From positions 176,995 through 240,994 of the forward strand of contig CAKVDW010000001.1 of NCBI GenBank assembly GCA_934728065.1: a stretch of DNA of 64,000 nt, in the 5' to 3' direction. Made by a program: the position numbers and the translations under genes. The notes under the pieces were generated by a model. It had not been told where the DNA came from. It searched no databases and was given only the letters and a program-made list of their open reading frames with translations. Position 1 is the stretch's first letter; the number at the start of each line of letters is the position of its first letter. Source of the DNA: an uncultured Campylobacter sp. (GTDB lineage: Bacteria; Campylobacterota; Campylobacteria; Campylobacterales; Campylobacteraceae). Shown one piece after another: positions 24,742-33,526 of the stretch.

Positions 24742-25308
24742 ATGAGTAAAAAGGTGTTGTTGCCCTTAGCAAGTGGCTTTGAGGAAATCGAATTTGTAAG
24801 CATAGCCGACATTTTGCGCCGTGCAAGGCTTGAAGTGGTGGTGGCGAGTTTGGACGAAAATTTGCTTGTCGTTGGGGCGCACGAGCTGGCTATAAAGGCT
24901 GATTGTTCGCTTGAAAGCGTGGAAATTTCTCATTTTGACGCCATAGCTTTGGCTGGGGGAAGTGGGGGAATGATGAATTTAAAGGCTGATGAGCGCATTT
25001 TGGCTGGGATAAGGGCTTTACATAAGGCTGGCAAACTTGTCGCTGCCATTTGCGCCTCGCCCATAGTGCTGAATGCGGCTGGTATCTTTGATGAAAACAC
25101 TCAATTTTCGTGCTATCCAAGCTGTGAAGTAGGCTTAAAAGGCGTATTTGTGGAAAAAGCCGTGTGTGAATGCGCTAATATCATCACCTCAGCTGGACCT
25201 GCTACGGCTGTGCTTTTTGCCTTGCAAATCGTGCAGTATCTATGCGGTAAAGAGAGCAAAGCAAGGCTAGAAAAAGAGTTGTTGCTGCCTTTGTTAAATG
25301 GAAATTAA
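24742..25308 (+). CDS. DJ-1/PfpI-family protein (DJ-1 type)
   Basis: 188 residues. The DJ-1 layout is clear: PLASGFEEIEFV with the conserved Glu near residue 16, GGSGGMMNL, and the nucleophile elbow VAAICASPIVL with the Cys near residue 105, then SAGPATAVLFAL. Members act as protein/sugar deglycases, glyoxalases or redox-sensitive chaperones. Its neighbour on the opposite strand is a redox selenoprotein, so both may serve oxidative defence, though this is inference from proximity. Convergent with selW across a shared terminator. Confidence 0.85.
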   Translation: MSKKVLLPLASGFEEIEFVSIADILRRARLEVVVASLDENLLVVGAHELAIKADCSLESVEISHFDAIALAGGSGGMMNLKADERILAGIRALHKAGKLVAAICASPIVLNAAGIFDENTQFSCYPSCEVGLKGVFVEKAVCECANIITSAGPATAVLFALQIVQYLCGKESKARLEKELLLPLLNGN

Positions 25309-25333
25309 AAGCCCAAGACTCGCTCAGGCTTTT
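25307..25333. terminator. Bidirectional terminator between the DJ-1 and selW genes
   Basis: AAAAGCC (25307-25313) and GGCTTTT (25327-25333) form a seven-base stem; T-runs face both ways. Confidence 0.6.
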
Positions 25334-25338
25334 ACGCT

Positions 25339-25584
25339 CTAAGCGATTTTGGCGTTGATGAGTTTGGTAATCTCCTCATTTTCAGGAAACCTTTCGCTTT
25401 GGCAAGCGATTAAATCCTTTTTGGAGAATATCACTTCGCCATTTAGTTCAACAACGAAGTTTCCGCCACTTCCAACCTCTGTGCTTACTTCAGCGTCAGC
25501 AAAGTTGGTTTTAATTTCTTCTGCAACCCTTGCAGCTTGTGGTCTGTAATTTCAAGAATTACAATAAATTATCCTTACTTTCAT
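25339..25584 (-). CDS. Selenoprotein W-like (Rdx family) with in-frame TGA for selenocysteine
   Basis: Reading from ATG 25584 (AGGAG upstream) gives MKVRIIYCNS, then TGA at 25552-25554, then NYRPQAARVAEEIK and on to TAG at 25339, 81 residues in all. TGA falls exactly at the second redox position of the CxxU motif of the SelW/Rdx thioredoxin-like fold, and the later motifs GGNFVVELNGEVIFSK and RFPENEE continue without a break. The family has a thiol/selenol redox role in the cytoplasm. A hairpin at 25521-25535 sits where a bacterial SECIS belongs. Standard gene callers will miss or truncate it. A -10 box (TATACT) lies at 25618-25623. Confidence 0.88.
25521..25535 (-). promoter_or_regulatory. 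Bacterial SECIS hairpin in selW
   Basis: On the coding strand CTGCA-AGGGT-TGCAG folds into a five-base stem (extendable by one A-T pair) with a G-rich loop containing GU. It begins 17 bases after the TGA, within the distance SelB needs to decode UGA as selenocysteine. Confidence 0.75.
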
Positions 25585-25719
25585 CGTTTCTCCTTTATGT
25601 GAAATAAAGACTTTGTAAGTATAGTGTGTTTTGGTTAATTTAAGCTAAAATTTATCTGCAAATTCTTTTAAATTCAGTCAATTTTTGTAATAATTTTGTA
25701 AATTTTTTTGGAGAGCAAG

Positions 25720-28700
25720 ATGAGTCAATTTACACACCTACACCTTCACACTGAATATTCTTTGTTAGACGGAGCAAATAAGCTTAAAGAACTTGCCAAA
25801 ACGCTTAAAGAGCAAGGTGCTACAAGCGTGGCGATGACAGACCACGGCAATATGTTTGGGGCTATTGATTTTTACAAAACGATGAAAGAATTTGGCTTAA
25901 AGCCTATTATCGGCATAGAAGCTTATTTGCATAATGGAGAAGAATTAGGCGACAAAAGCACAAAGCAACGGTTTCACCTTTGTTTATATGCGAAAAATCA
26001 AAAAGGTTATGAAAATTTAATGTATCTTAGCTCACAAAGCTATATACAGGGTATGTATTATTACCCACGCATTAATAAAAAAATACTCAAAGAACACAGC
26101 GAGGGATTAATTTGTAGTTCAGCTTGCTTGCAAGGCGAGATAAATTGGCATTTAAATACCCAAAATGAAAGAAATATAAAATTTGGAGCAAAGGGCTATG
26201 AGAGCGCCAAAGAAGTCGCTTTGTGGTATAAAGAAGTTTTTGGCGATGATTTTTATTTAGAATTAATGAGACACGGCATAAATGACCAGCTTTTCATTGA
26301 TGAGCAGGTTATAAAGCTTTCTAAAGAGCTTGATATAAAAATTATCGCTACAAATGATACGCATTATACCTTTAAAGACAGAGCCAAAGCACAAGAAGCT
26401 TTAATGTGCATCAATATGGGTGTAAAACTTAGCGATAATGATAGATTAAAACACAGTGTTTTTGAATTTTATGTTAAAACTTCAGAGCAAATGAGCGAAC
26501 TTTTTGCGGATTTGCCAGAAGCCATTTCAAACACGCAAGAAATAGCTCAAAAATGCGATTTAGAGCTTAAGCTTGGCGACCCAACGCCACCAAATTTTAA
26601 ATTCGCAAGAGAGTATGCGAAAGATTATGATTTAGCCTTGCCAGAGCCTGAAAAGGAATTTAGCTTTGCAAACGATGATATGGTTTTTGAGTATTTGTGC
26701 CGCAAGGGACTTGATGAAAGGCTTGAATTTATAGATGAAAGCAAGCACGGAGAATACAAAGCAAGATTAGAAAGAGAGATGAATATTATTAAGGATATGA
26801 AATTTTCAGGCTATATGCTTATAGTGTATGATTTTATCGCTATGGCAAAGGGCAAGGATATACCTGTGGGACCTGGTCGTGGCTCGGCGGCTGGGAGTTT
26901 GGTCGCTTACTGTTTAAAGATAACTAACATTGACCCACTGCCTTATAATTTGCTTTTTGAGCGTTTTTTAAACCCTGAACGCGTTTCAATGCCTGATATA
27001 GACATTGACTTTTGTCAAAACAGGCGAGATGAAGTGATTGATTATGTCATCGAAAAATACGGCTTTGACAAGGTGGCACAAGTTATCACCTTTAACAAAC
27101 TTCTTGCCAAAGGCGTGATTCGCGATGTGGCAAGGGTTTTTGATATGCCTTTAAATGAGGCTGATGAATTTGCTAAACTTATCCCTGATGAACTTAAAAT
27201 CACGCTTGAAGATGCCTACAACAAAGAACCAAAAATCGCTGAATTTATCCAAACTCATCAAAACGCGCAAGAAATTTGGGATTATGCCCTTGCCTTAGAG
27301 GGACTAAACCGTAACGCAGGTGTGCACGCGGCTGGGCTTGTCATCTCAAATGAAAGCTTGTGGAAAAAAACGCCACTGTTTCGACCCAGCAAAAATGATG
27401 AAAAACACCTTGTAACGCAGTATTCAAAAGACTTTTTAGAAGATGTGGATTTAATTAAATTTGACTTTTTGGGTTTAAAGACCCTTGATGTCATCGATAA
27501 TGCGGTAAAACTAATTAAGCGCAGGTATGATAAGGATTTGATTTGGGAGAAAATTGACTTAAATGATGCCAAAGTTTATGAAACCATACAAAGTGGCAAC
27601 ACGCTTGGTATTTTTCAAATTGAGTCGGGTATGTTTCAAGGGCTTTCACGCCGTTTGAAGCCGAGTGATTTTAACGACATTATCGCTATTGTGGCACTTG
27701 GGAGACCTGGACCCTTGGGAAGTGGTATGGTTGATGATTATATCGAGGTTAAACACGGGTTGAAAAAAGCAAGTTATGCCTTTAAGGAACTTGAACCCAT
27801 TTTAAAAGACACTTATGGGGTTATTGTTTATCAAGAACAAGTTATGCAAATCGTGCAAACTATCGGCGGTTTTACTTTAGGCGGTGCTGACAATGTTCGC
27901 AGGGCTATGGGTAAGAAAAAGCGTGAAATTTTAGATAATCTTAAAAGTGAATATTTACAAGGTGCTGAAAAACAAGGCTTTGACACAAAAAAGGCTGATG
28001 ATTTGTTCGAGCTTATCTTAAAATTCGCAGAATACGGCTTTAATAAATCTCACTCCGCAGCTTATGCGCTTTTAGCCTTTCAAACGGCGTATTTAAAGAC
28101 TTATTATCCTAGTGAATTTATGGCTGCCTTGCTTACAAGCGAGCAAAACAAAGTAGAAAAAGTGGCGCAGTATATCGAGGAAATCAAAAGAATGAATATC
28201 AAACTCTTGCCGCCAAATATTAACAAAGCCGTTGGAGAATTCAGCTCTATCAGGCTTGATGATGGTAGCGAAGCCATACTTTATGGGCTTGGAGCGATAA
28301 AGAGTGTAGGAATGCCAGCGGTAAATAATCTCATCAAGGTTCGCCCAGAAAATGGCTTTTCAAGTGTTGATGAGTTTATGAGTAAAATTGACCCTGCTAA
28401 AATCAATAAACGCACTATGGAAAGTCTTATAAAGGTTGGGGCATTTGATGAGTATGGCTTTACGCGTAAGTGTTTGGTAGAGAATTTGCCCAAACTTTGT
28501 GAAAATTCACGCAAAATCGCAGAATCAAAAAGAGAGGCTGAAATTTCTTTATTTGATGTAGATGATATAACAAGTGGGATAAAGGCTGATTTAAGCATCA
28601 TTGAAGAGGAGTATCCTTTAAAAGAAAAATTAGAATATGAAAAAGAAATTTTAGGCATTTATCTTTCAGCGCACCCACTTGATGAATTTAGTGAGCAAAT

Positions 28701-29316
28701 TAATAAGCTTGATTATTACAAGAGTTTGGATTTTGATAATCTTAAGGGAAGTGGGCAAATTTTTTGTGTAGGCAAAATCGAGGATTTCAAGGCTTTGATG
28801 AGTAAAAGTGGCAAGCGATACGCGAAAATGCAGCTTATGGATTTTTATTCATCTTTTGAGGTTGTTGTTTTTGAAAGAAATGTTGAGGAACTTGAAGAAA
28901 TTTTTAAAGATGAATTTAAAAAGACTCAAGCTTATGCTTTTAGATTAGGGTTTAAAAGGGAAGATAGGGATTTTAGCTTAATGATGAATGAAGTTTTAGA
29001 ACTTGATGAGGCAAAGGAAAGTGGCATTAAGGCAAAGGTTGGATTTAGAAATAAAACAAATATCGACAAAGAGCAATTTACCCAAGAGCCAAAAGAATTT
29101 GAAAATTCTATTATTGAGCTTGATTTAAACAAACTCAGCAAGGATTTAGTTTATGAAATCCACGAAATTGCAAGAAATTCGCATAACCTAAAAGACAAAG
29201 AGGGAAAAAGGCTTGTGATAAAGGTTTCTTGTGTGGATTCTTGTTTGCTTTATCATACGGATTTTGTCATTAATGAGCAAATCAAAGAGCAAATTAAGCG
29301 AAAATGCGCAAGCTAA
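25720..29316 (+). CDS. dnaE: DNA polymerase III alpha subunit
   Basis: 1198 residues from ATG 25720 with GGAGAG upstream. N-terminal PHP domain (LHLHTEYSLLDGANKL; MTDHGNMFGA), polymerase palm with catalytic aspartates in MPDIDIDFCQNRRDEV near residue 430, then HhH and OB-fold regions (GQIFCVGKIEDFKALM). It is the replicative polymerase acting with the clamp at the fork. Overlaps the convergent gene at 29313 by four bases. Confidence 0.96.
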   Translation: MSQFTHLHLHTEYSLLDGANKLKELAKTLKEQGATSVAMTDHGNMFGAIDFYKTMKEFGLKPIIGIEAYLHNGEELGDKSTKQRFHLCLYAKNQKGYENLMYLSSQSYIQGMYYYPRINKKILKEHSEGLICSSACLQGEINWHLNTQNERNIKFGAKGYESAKEVALWYKEVFGDDFYLELMRHGINDQLFIDEQVIKLSKELDIKIIATNDTHYTFKDRAKAQEALMCINMGVKLSDNDRLKHSVFEFYVKTSEQMSELFADLPEAISNTQEIAQKCDLELKLGDPTPPNFKFAREYAKDYDLALPEPEKEFSFANDDMVFEYLCRKGLDERLEFIDESKHGEYKARLEREMNIIKDMKFSGYMLIVYDFIAMAKGKDIPVGPGRGSAAGSLVAYCLKITNIDPLPYNLLFERFLNPERVSMPDIDIDFCQNRRDEVIDYVIEKYGFDKVAQVITFNKLLAKGVIRDVARVFDMPLNEADEFAKLIPDELKITLEDAYNKEPKIAEFIQTHQNAQEIWDYALALEGLNRNAGVHAAGLVISNESLWKKTPLFRPSKNDEKHLVTQYSKDFLEDVDLIKFDFLGLKTLDVIDNAVKLIKRRYDKDLIWEKIDLNDAKVYETIQSGNTLGIFQIESGMFQGLSRRLKPSDFNDIIAIVALGRPGPLGSGMVDDYIEVKHGLKKASYAFKELEPILKDTYGVIVYQEQVMQIVQTIGGFTLGGADNVRRAMGKKKREILDNLKSEYLQGAEKQGFDTKKADDLFELILKFAEYGFNKSHSAAYALLAFQTAYLKTYYPSEFMAALLTSEQNKVEKVAQYIEEIKRMNIKLLPPNINKAVGEFSSIRLDDGSEAILYGLGAIKSVGMPAVNNLIKVRPENGFSSVDEFMSKIDPAKINKRTMESLIKVGAFDEYGFTRKCLVENLPKLCENSRKIAESKREAEISLFDVDDITSGIKADLSIIEEEYPLKEKLEYEKEILGIYLSAHPLDEFSEQINKLDYYKSLDFDNLKGSGQIFCVGKIEDFKALMSKSGKRYAKMQLMDFYSSFEVVVFERNVEELEEIFKDEFKKTQAYAFRLGFKREDRDFSLMMNEVLELDEAKESGIKAKVGFRNKTNIDKEQFTQEPKEFENSIIELDLNKLSKDLVYEIHEIARNSHNLKDKEGKRLVIKVSCVDSCLLYHTDFVINEQIKEQIKRKCAS

Positions 29317-30107
29317 CTTCCCTCGCTTAGCCTCACTTCATAGGCGTTTATATCATTGCTGAAAATGCTTAAACCTTGTTTAGAAACTATGTTTTCGCAT
29401 TTTAAGCCCTCTTCATCAAGCTCACATTCCCACCAGCGTGTAAAATACCGTTCAAAGATTTGAGCGACTATGAATTTTTTTTCATCAGTTTTAAATATAA
29501 AATAATCTTTTAAATTTTTACTGTCTTTTATGAGTTTGTTTTTATAATTTGGCGGAGTGTTTATGCTGATGAAAAAATTATTTTTATTTTTTTGCAAACT
29601 GATGCTTAATTCATCGCTAAGATGAGCAGGGGCATTTTGATTCTTGTAAATATAATACACGCTACTGCTTAAAGTATAAACAAAGCGGTTTGTTTTGTTA
29701 TTATCTCGCCATAACTCCCAACTTGGTTCATTTTGCCACAAAATTTTTGTTTCAAAGAGCTTTGTGCTGAGTTTTTTATTTGTTTTTTCAAAGATAAAAT
29801 CTTTTTCATCAAGCTCTGGTTTTGGCAAAATGGTGATTTTTAAGGTTGAAGTAGCATTTGTTTCAGCGTTTGGCTTTATTTGCAAGGATAAATTTTGCTC
29901 TTTTATGGGGAGTTCTTGGCTAAAAATTTCAACAACAGTGCTTAAATTTGACTCTTCTTGTATAAACTCTTTAAACTCTTCTTTTATTTTTGGCTCTGTT
30001 TTAAGCGCTTGATTTAAATTTTCGCTTAAGGGTTGCTTTACAGGCTCTTTTTTTTGCAAAAAATACACAGCCAAAACAAAAAATAAAATTAAGATTAAAA
30101 TTTTCAT
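29313..30107 (-). CDS. Membrane-anchored protein of unknown function
   Basis: 264 residues. One N-terminal hydrophobic helix (MKILILILFFVLAVYFLQKK) is followed by a charged, probably extended region to about residue 115 and then a compact C-terminal domain with several Trp and Tyr (SWELWRDNNKTNRFVYTL; YFTRWWECELDEEGLKC). It is likely anchored in the inner membrane facing the periplasm. No family recognised. It converges on dnaE, as a hypothetical gene does in C. jejuni by memory. Confidence 0.65.
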   Translation of the reverse strand: MKILILILFFVLAVYFLQKKEPVKQPLSENLNQALKTEPKIKEEFKEFIQEESNLSTVVEIFSQELPIKEQNLSLQIKPNAETNATSTLKITILPKPELDEKDFIFEKTNKKLSTKLFETKILWQNEPSWELWRDNNKTNRFVYTLSSSVYYIYKNQNAPAHLSDELSISLQKNKNNFFISINTPPNYKNKLIKDSKNLKDYFIFKTDEKKFIVAQIFERYFTRWWECELDEEGLKCENIVSKQGLSIFSNDINAYEVRLSEGS

Positions 30108-30199
30108 ATTAATGCACTTTTGTTTTTTTGACTGAAATTTATCATAATTAGGCTAAAATTTACTATAATTATACGAAATTTATTTAAAGTTGTGTGGAT

Positions 30200-30751
30200 A
30201 TGAGGGTAAATTACAAAAATTTGATGAATTTAAGGAAGATTGCTAGCGAGCCAAAGAGGCTTTTTGTCGTTCTTATCTTTTTGGCTTTGGCTATATTGTT
30301 TAATTCTTTTGCCATAGGTGTTGATAGTTTAGAAGGCAAGGTCATTCGCGTAACAGATGGCGATACCATCACTCTTTTGGATAAAAATGGTAAAAAACAC
30401 ACCATTCGTTTTTACGGCATAGATGCACCAGAAACAACGACAAATCAACCCTTTGGCATAGAAGCTAAAGACTTTTTAGCCTCTATGATAGAGCAAAAAA
30501 CAGTTAAGGTAATCATAAAAGATAAAGATAAATATGATAGAATAGTAGGTGTAGTTGAATTTAATGGTAAGGATATTAACAAAATAATGGTCCAAAACGG
30601 TTTTGCTTGGGCGTATAGTCATTATACTGAAGCTTATTTAAGCGAACACAGGCAAGCAAAAAAGCAAAAACTTGGACTTTGGGCGGATAAAAAGCCCATA
30701 GAGCCATACAAATGGCGAAAAACACACGATAAAAAGGTTTTTGATAAATGA
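30200..30751 (+). CDS. Thermonuclease-family (SNase-like) nuclease, membrane-anchored
   Basis: 183 residues from ATG 30200; GTG 30194 is an alternative. An N-terminal basic stretch and a hydrophobic segment (RLFVVLIFLALAILFNSFAI) give a signal anchor. The SNase fold follows: VTDGDTITLLDKNGKKHTIR, RFYGIDAPETTTNQPFG, and KYDRIVGVVEFNGKDINKIM, with the catalytic Arg and acidic residues in place. It degrades nucleic acids outside the cytoplasm, perhaps for nutrient use or limiting DNA uptake. It resembles C. jejuni Cj0979. It is coupled by ATGA to a small lipoprotein. Confidence 0.85.
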   Translation: MRVNYKNLMNLRKIASEPKRLFVVLIFLALAILFNSFAIGVDSLEGKVIRVTDGDTITLLDKNGKKHTIRFYGIDAPETTTNQPFGIEAKDFLASMIEQKTVKVIIKDKDKYDRIVGVVEFNGKDINKIMVQNGFAWAYSHYTEAYLSEHRQAKKQKLGLWADKKPIEPYKWRKTHDKKVFDK

Positions 30752-30927
30752 AAAAAAGTGTTATAGTGCTTATTTTAAGCTTATTCATCTCAGGTTGTTT
30801 CATCACTGAAAGAGGCATTACAAACCGCTTTGATAACGACTGCAAGCCCTATTATGATGCGAGCGGAACTTATCACGAAGAATGCTTGCCAAATTGGATT
30901 GATTTGCCTTTAACTCCAAAGCCTTAA
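30748..30927 (+). CDS. Small lipoprotein (59 residues), partner of the nuclease
   Basis: The start ATG overlaps the nuclease stop (30748-30751). MKKSVIVLILSLFISGC is a lipoprotein signal with the lipid-bearing Cys at residue 17. The mature part is about 43 residues with two more cysteines (NDCKPYYD and EECLPNW) that could pair. Function unknown; the same nuclease-lipoprotein pair occurs in C. jejuni (Cj0979-Cj0978) by memory. It ends tail to tail with the Cj0977-like gene, the stop codons overlapping. Confidence 0.7.
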   Translation: MKKSVIVLILSLFISGCFITERGITNRFDNDCKPYYDASGTYHEECLPNWIDLPLTPKP

Positions 30928-31490
30928 ATACCGCCAACTTGATTAAGCAAAGTCATAGCCATTGCTTCATCTGAATTTTCTGTGCTTTTTTCTTTTTCTT
31001 CAGGCTTAACATTTTTGCTTGGTGGGCGTTTGAGTTTGAATATATGCTCATCTGTAACGACTATATTCATACTTGATTCAAAAATTTTAATCTCATTAAC
31101 ATGACCAATTACCCTAACTTCTCTCTTTTTTGAAGTCTCATCAAACAAGGCTTGTGCCTCAAATAAAAGCACTTCGCCAAATTTCAAAGGCGCGTAAAAT
31201 GATGACCTTGAGGAAATGAGTATGGAGTATTCTTTGTTTATCGCTGCTTGTGCTACATAATTTGCCGCACTGAATATAAAGGCTTCGTGGATTAAGCCGT
31301 GTTCATCAACAGCCATATCAGTGGTAGGGATAAATACTGATTTGGCGTGATTATTTGAAAGTTCGCAAATGGTCCCTGAAAGCGTGTTGTTGATACTAGG
31401 GCAAGTGATAAGCTCTCCTCTAATTTTAGCCACATCTTCTTGGGAAACATACTTTTCAATTTCATCGTAATTAACACCTTGTTTGAGCAT
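30924..31490 (-). CDS. Cj0977-like hot-dog-fold protein (flagellar co-regulated)
   Basis: 188 residues. The middle part has the hot-dog pattern of the FapR/Cj0977 type: LSGTICELSNNHAKSVFIP, HEAFIFSAANYVAQAAINKE, then FGEVLLFEAQALFDE. The C-terminal 35 residues are charged and probably flexible. In C. jejuni Cj0977 is transcribed with sigma28 and is needed for full invasion, though its ligand is not known to me. A CGATTT element at 31524-31529 would agree with FliA control here. The catalytic Asp/Glu of thioesterases is not evident. Confidence 0.8.
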   Translation of the reverse strand: MLKQGVNYDEIEKYVSQEDVAKIRGELITCPSINNTLSGTICELSNNHAKSVFIPTTDMAVDEHGLIHEAFIFSAANYVAQAAINKEYSILISSRSSFYAPLKFGEVLLFEAQALFDETSKKREVRVIGHVNEIKIFESSMNIVVTDEHIFKLKRPPSKNVKPEEKEKSTENSDEAMAMTLLNQVGGI

Positions 31491-31523
31491 TTTTAACCTT
31501 TTATCTTAAAACTCTTTGAAACT

Positions 31524-31549
31524 AAATCGACAAAATAAAAAATATTTTA
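31524..31549 (-). promoter_or_regulatory. Possible FliA (sigma28) promoter of the Cj0977-like gene
   Basis: On the minus strand TAAAATAT (31549-31542), 12 bases, then CGATTT (31529-31524). The -10 matches well and shares TTTTGTCGATTT with the element at 8373-8384; the -35 is weak. Confidence 0.4.
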
Positions 31550-31650
31550 TAGTCAAAATTTAAATTTATCATATTTGAAAATAATGCCTTGTATAACTTT
31601 GATTTTAAGGATTTCAATAAGTATAATAAGCCCTTATGAGTGGTAAAATC

Positions 31651-32529
31651 TTAAAATTCAAGCCTCACATACACCCTTTGTGGCGCAGGATAGCCCTCGC
31701 AAGTAAGCCTCTCATCGTCCTTGTCTAAAAAATCACTCAAAGAAAAGCCCTCGCTCCACGCCGTTTTTCTTTGCTCAAAACTATCAGTTGCCCTTGTAGC
31801 AAGAACTTTAAAGCCCTTAAAGCCCGCTCGTTCGCACCAATTTCGCAGCGCAGGAATGCTTGGCACAAAGTGAATGTTTGCGATTTTGGAGTAGGTTTGG
31901 CGTGGCACAAGAGCTATTTCTCGCTCATCAGCGATATAAAGCGTGTCTAAAAACACCACTCCGCCTTTGTTTAAACTTGCTTTTAGCTCTTTAAGCATTT
32001 TCAGCGGGTCGCTACGGTGATAAATCACGCCCAAACAAAAAATAATGTCAAATTTATGCTCATAGTTTGGCAGGCTCTCAACGCCCAAAAGTTCATATTT
32101 CACACTTGTTTTAGCAAGGGCGTTGATAAGGCGAAACTGCAAAAAAGTCCGCACGCTTGGGTCAAAGCCAACAAGCTTTTTTGGGGCAAATTCAAGCATT
32201 TTAAACAGATAATACCCGTTATTACAGCCCACATCAGCCACTGCCTTGCCGCAAAGCTCGCTTAAATGTGGCTTTAAAAGGTTAAATTTCACAAAACTTT
32301 GCCACTCGCTATCGATAAAAAGCTCATTTATGCGAAAGGGTCCCTTGCGCCAAGGCTTTAAATTTAGGGCGATTTGATAAATTTCATCATCAAATTCACG
32401 CTCACAAACTATCTCAACGCTATCATTTAGGCTCAAATCACTCTTTTTTACACGCTTTTGGAGGCTTTCAATGCGCCCAAGCACGCTTTTTTCGCTCTCA
32501 TTCATCGTTTTTGCTTCCATTTTACTCAT
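31651..32529 (-). CDS. cmoB: tRNA U34 carboxymethyltransferase CmoB
   Basis: 292 residues from ATG 32529; an internal ATG at 32505 (284 residues) has the better ribosome site (GGAAG) and may be the true start. SAM-binding motif VADVGCNNGYYLF near residue 115; FDIIFCLGVIYHRSDPLKML and SFEQRKTAWSEGFSLSDFLD are CmoB hallmarks, including the carboxy-SAM pocket. It makes cmo5U34 in tRNAs that read four-fold boxes. The partner cmoA is not in the window. Confidence 0.9.
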   Translation of the reverse strand: MSKMEAKTMNESEKSVLGRIESLQKRVKKSDLSLNDSVEIVCEREFDDEIYQIALNLKPWRKGPFRINELFIDSEWQSFVKFNLLKPHLSELCGKAVADVGCNNGYYLFKMLEFAPKKLVGFDPSVRTFLQFRLINALAKTSVKYELLGVESLPNYEHKFDIIFCLGVIYHRSDPLKMLKELKASLNKGGVVFLDTLYIADEREIALVPRQTYSKIANIHFVPSIPALRNWCERAGFKGFKVLATRATDSFEQRKTAWSEGFSLSDFLDKDDERLTCEGYPAPQRVYVRLEF

Positions 32530-32686
32530 TTTGCTTTGTAAATTTATGCAAAAATTCTACTTTTTTAAAGCAAATTTTGGGTTAAAATTTGAAATTTTGC
32601 GCTCAATGTGATATGTAATTTTAAGTTTTTGGCTCAATTTTGCCTTACTTATAGAGTAAATTTACCCAAAGACAACCAAAACAAAG

Positions 32687-32692
32687 TATAAT
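32687..32692 (+). promoter_or_regulatory. -10 box of the tRNA-Pro gene
   Basis: TATAAT, ten bases upstream of the mature tRNA 5' end, so the precursor leader would be only a few bases. Confidence 0.6.
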
Positions 32693-32702
32693 GCCTAAAA
32701 AG

Positions 32703-32779
32703 CGGAGTATAGCGCAGTCTGGTAGCGCACACCCTTGGGGTGGGTGAGGTCGTGGGTTCAAATCCCGCTACTCCGACCA
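32703..32779 (+). tRNA. tRNA-Pro (anticodon GGG)
   Basis: 77 bases including encoded CCA. Acceptor arm CGGAGTA/TACTCCG, D arm GCGC/GCGC, anticodon arm CACCC/GGGTG around loop TTGGGGT (positions 34-36 read GGG), T arm with GTTCAAAT. Stands alone, with its own promoter and an AT-rich palindrome (32785-32800) behind it as probable terminator. Confidence 0.93.
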
Positions 32780-32784
32780 TAAAA

Positions 32785-32800
32785 ATAAAAAGCTTTTTAT
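32785..32800 (+). terminator. Palindrome behind tRNA-Pro
   Basis: ATAAAAAGCTTTTTAT, a perfect 16-base palindrome starting six bases after the tRNA; weak hairpin with a T-run, plausible terminator. Confidence 0.45.
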
Positions 32801-32827
32801 GATATTGCATTTTGGCAGACGGTGATT

Positions 32828-33451
32828 TTACGCCCTTTTGTCAGTGCTTTTACAAAGATGATTTAAAAAGCATTCATCGCAAAGTGGGTTTTTTGCCTTG
32901 CAAGTATAGCGTCCAAAAAGCACCATAGCTTGGTGCAAATAGTTTAAATTGTCCTTGAAAATGCCTGTCAAATCAGTCTCCACAAGCTCAGGTGTTTTAG
33001 CAGTGCTTAAATTCAAACGGTGGGCAACACGAAAAATGTGCGTATCCACAGCCATCACATTTGCCCCGCACCACTCTATCAACACGACATTTGCCGTCTT
33101 TTGTCCAACACCTGCTAAACTCTGCAAGTCCTTTTGCGAAAGCGGAATTTCGCCCTTAAAATTCTCGCACACCGCGCGCGCCATTTTGATGAGATTTTCA
33201 GCTTTGTTATTAAAAAAAGAACAACTTTGAATGTAAGTTTTTACGCTTGCTAAATTTGCCTTTGCCAAATCAGCCACGCTAGGATAGGCTTTAAAAAGTG
33301 CTGGAGTGATTAAATTTACACGCTTGTCGGTGCATTGCGCTGAGAGCATTACGCAAACGATGAGTTCATAAGCATTTGAAAAAACAAGTTCTGTTTTTGG
33401 TTTGTCAAAATGCTTTAAAAAAAGTTTTTTAATCTCTAAATTTCTTTTCAT
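32828..33451 (-). CDS. nth: Endonuclease III (DNA glycosylase/AP lyase)
   Basis: 207 residues. HhH motif LAGVGQKTANVVL holds the catalytic Lys, and VMAVDTHIFRVAHR the Asp. The C-terminal [4Fe-4S] site is Cys-X6-Cys-X2-Cys-X5-Cys (CKAKNPLCDECFLNHLC). It removes oxidised pyrimidines in base excision repair. Divergent from peb4, as in C. jejuni Cj0595-Cj0596 by memory. Confidence 0.95.
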   Translation of the reverse strand: MKRNLEIKKLFLKHFDKPKTELVFSNAYELIVCVMLSAQCTDKRVNLITPALFKAYPSVADLAKANLASVKTYIQSCSFFNNKAENLIKMARAVCENFKGEIPLSQKDLQSLAGVGQKTANVVLIEWCGANVMAVDTHIFRVAHRLNLSTAKTPELVETDLTGIFKDNLNYLHQAMVLFGRYTCKAKNPLCDECFLNHLCKSTDKRA

Positions 33452-33526
33452 TATTTACTTTCGTTAATGAGCTATAAACTAAATTTGAGTTATAATTATA
33501 GCCAAATTTATTTTAAAGGAAAATGA

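Noticed and set aside
25349..25549. 66-residue plus-strand frame with a Ser/Thr-rich hydrophobic sequence
   Set aside because: It is the shadow of the selenoprotein W gene on the other strand; no ribosome site and no family resemblance.
32703..32779. tRNA-Pro with anticodon TGG
   Set aside because: Counting the anticodon stem CACCC/GGGTG leaves loop TTGGGGT, so positions 34-36 are GGG.
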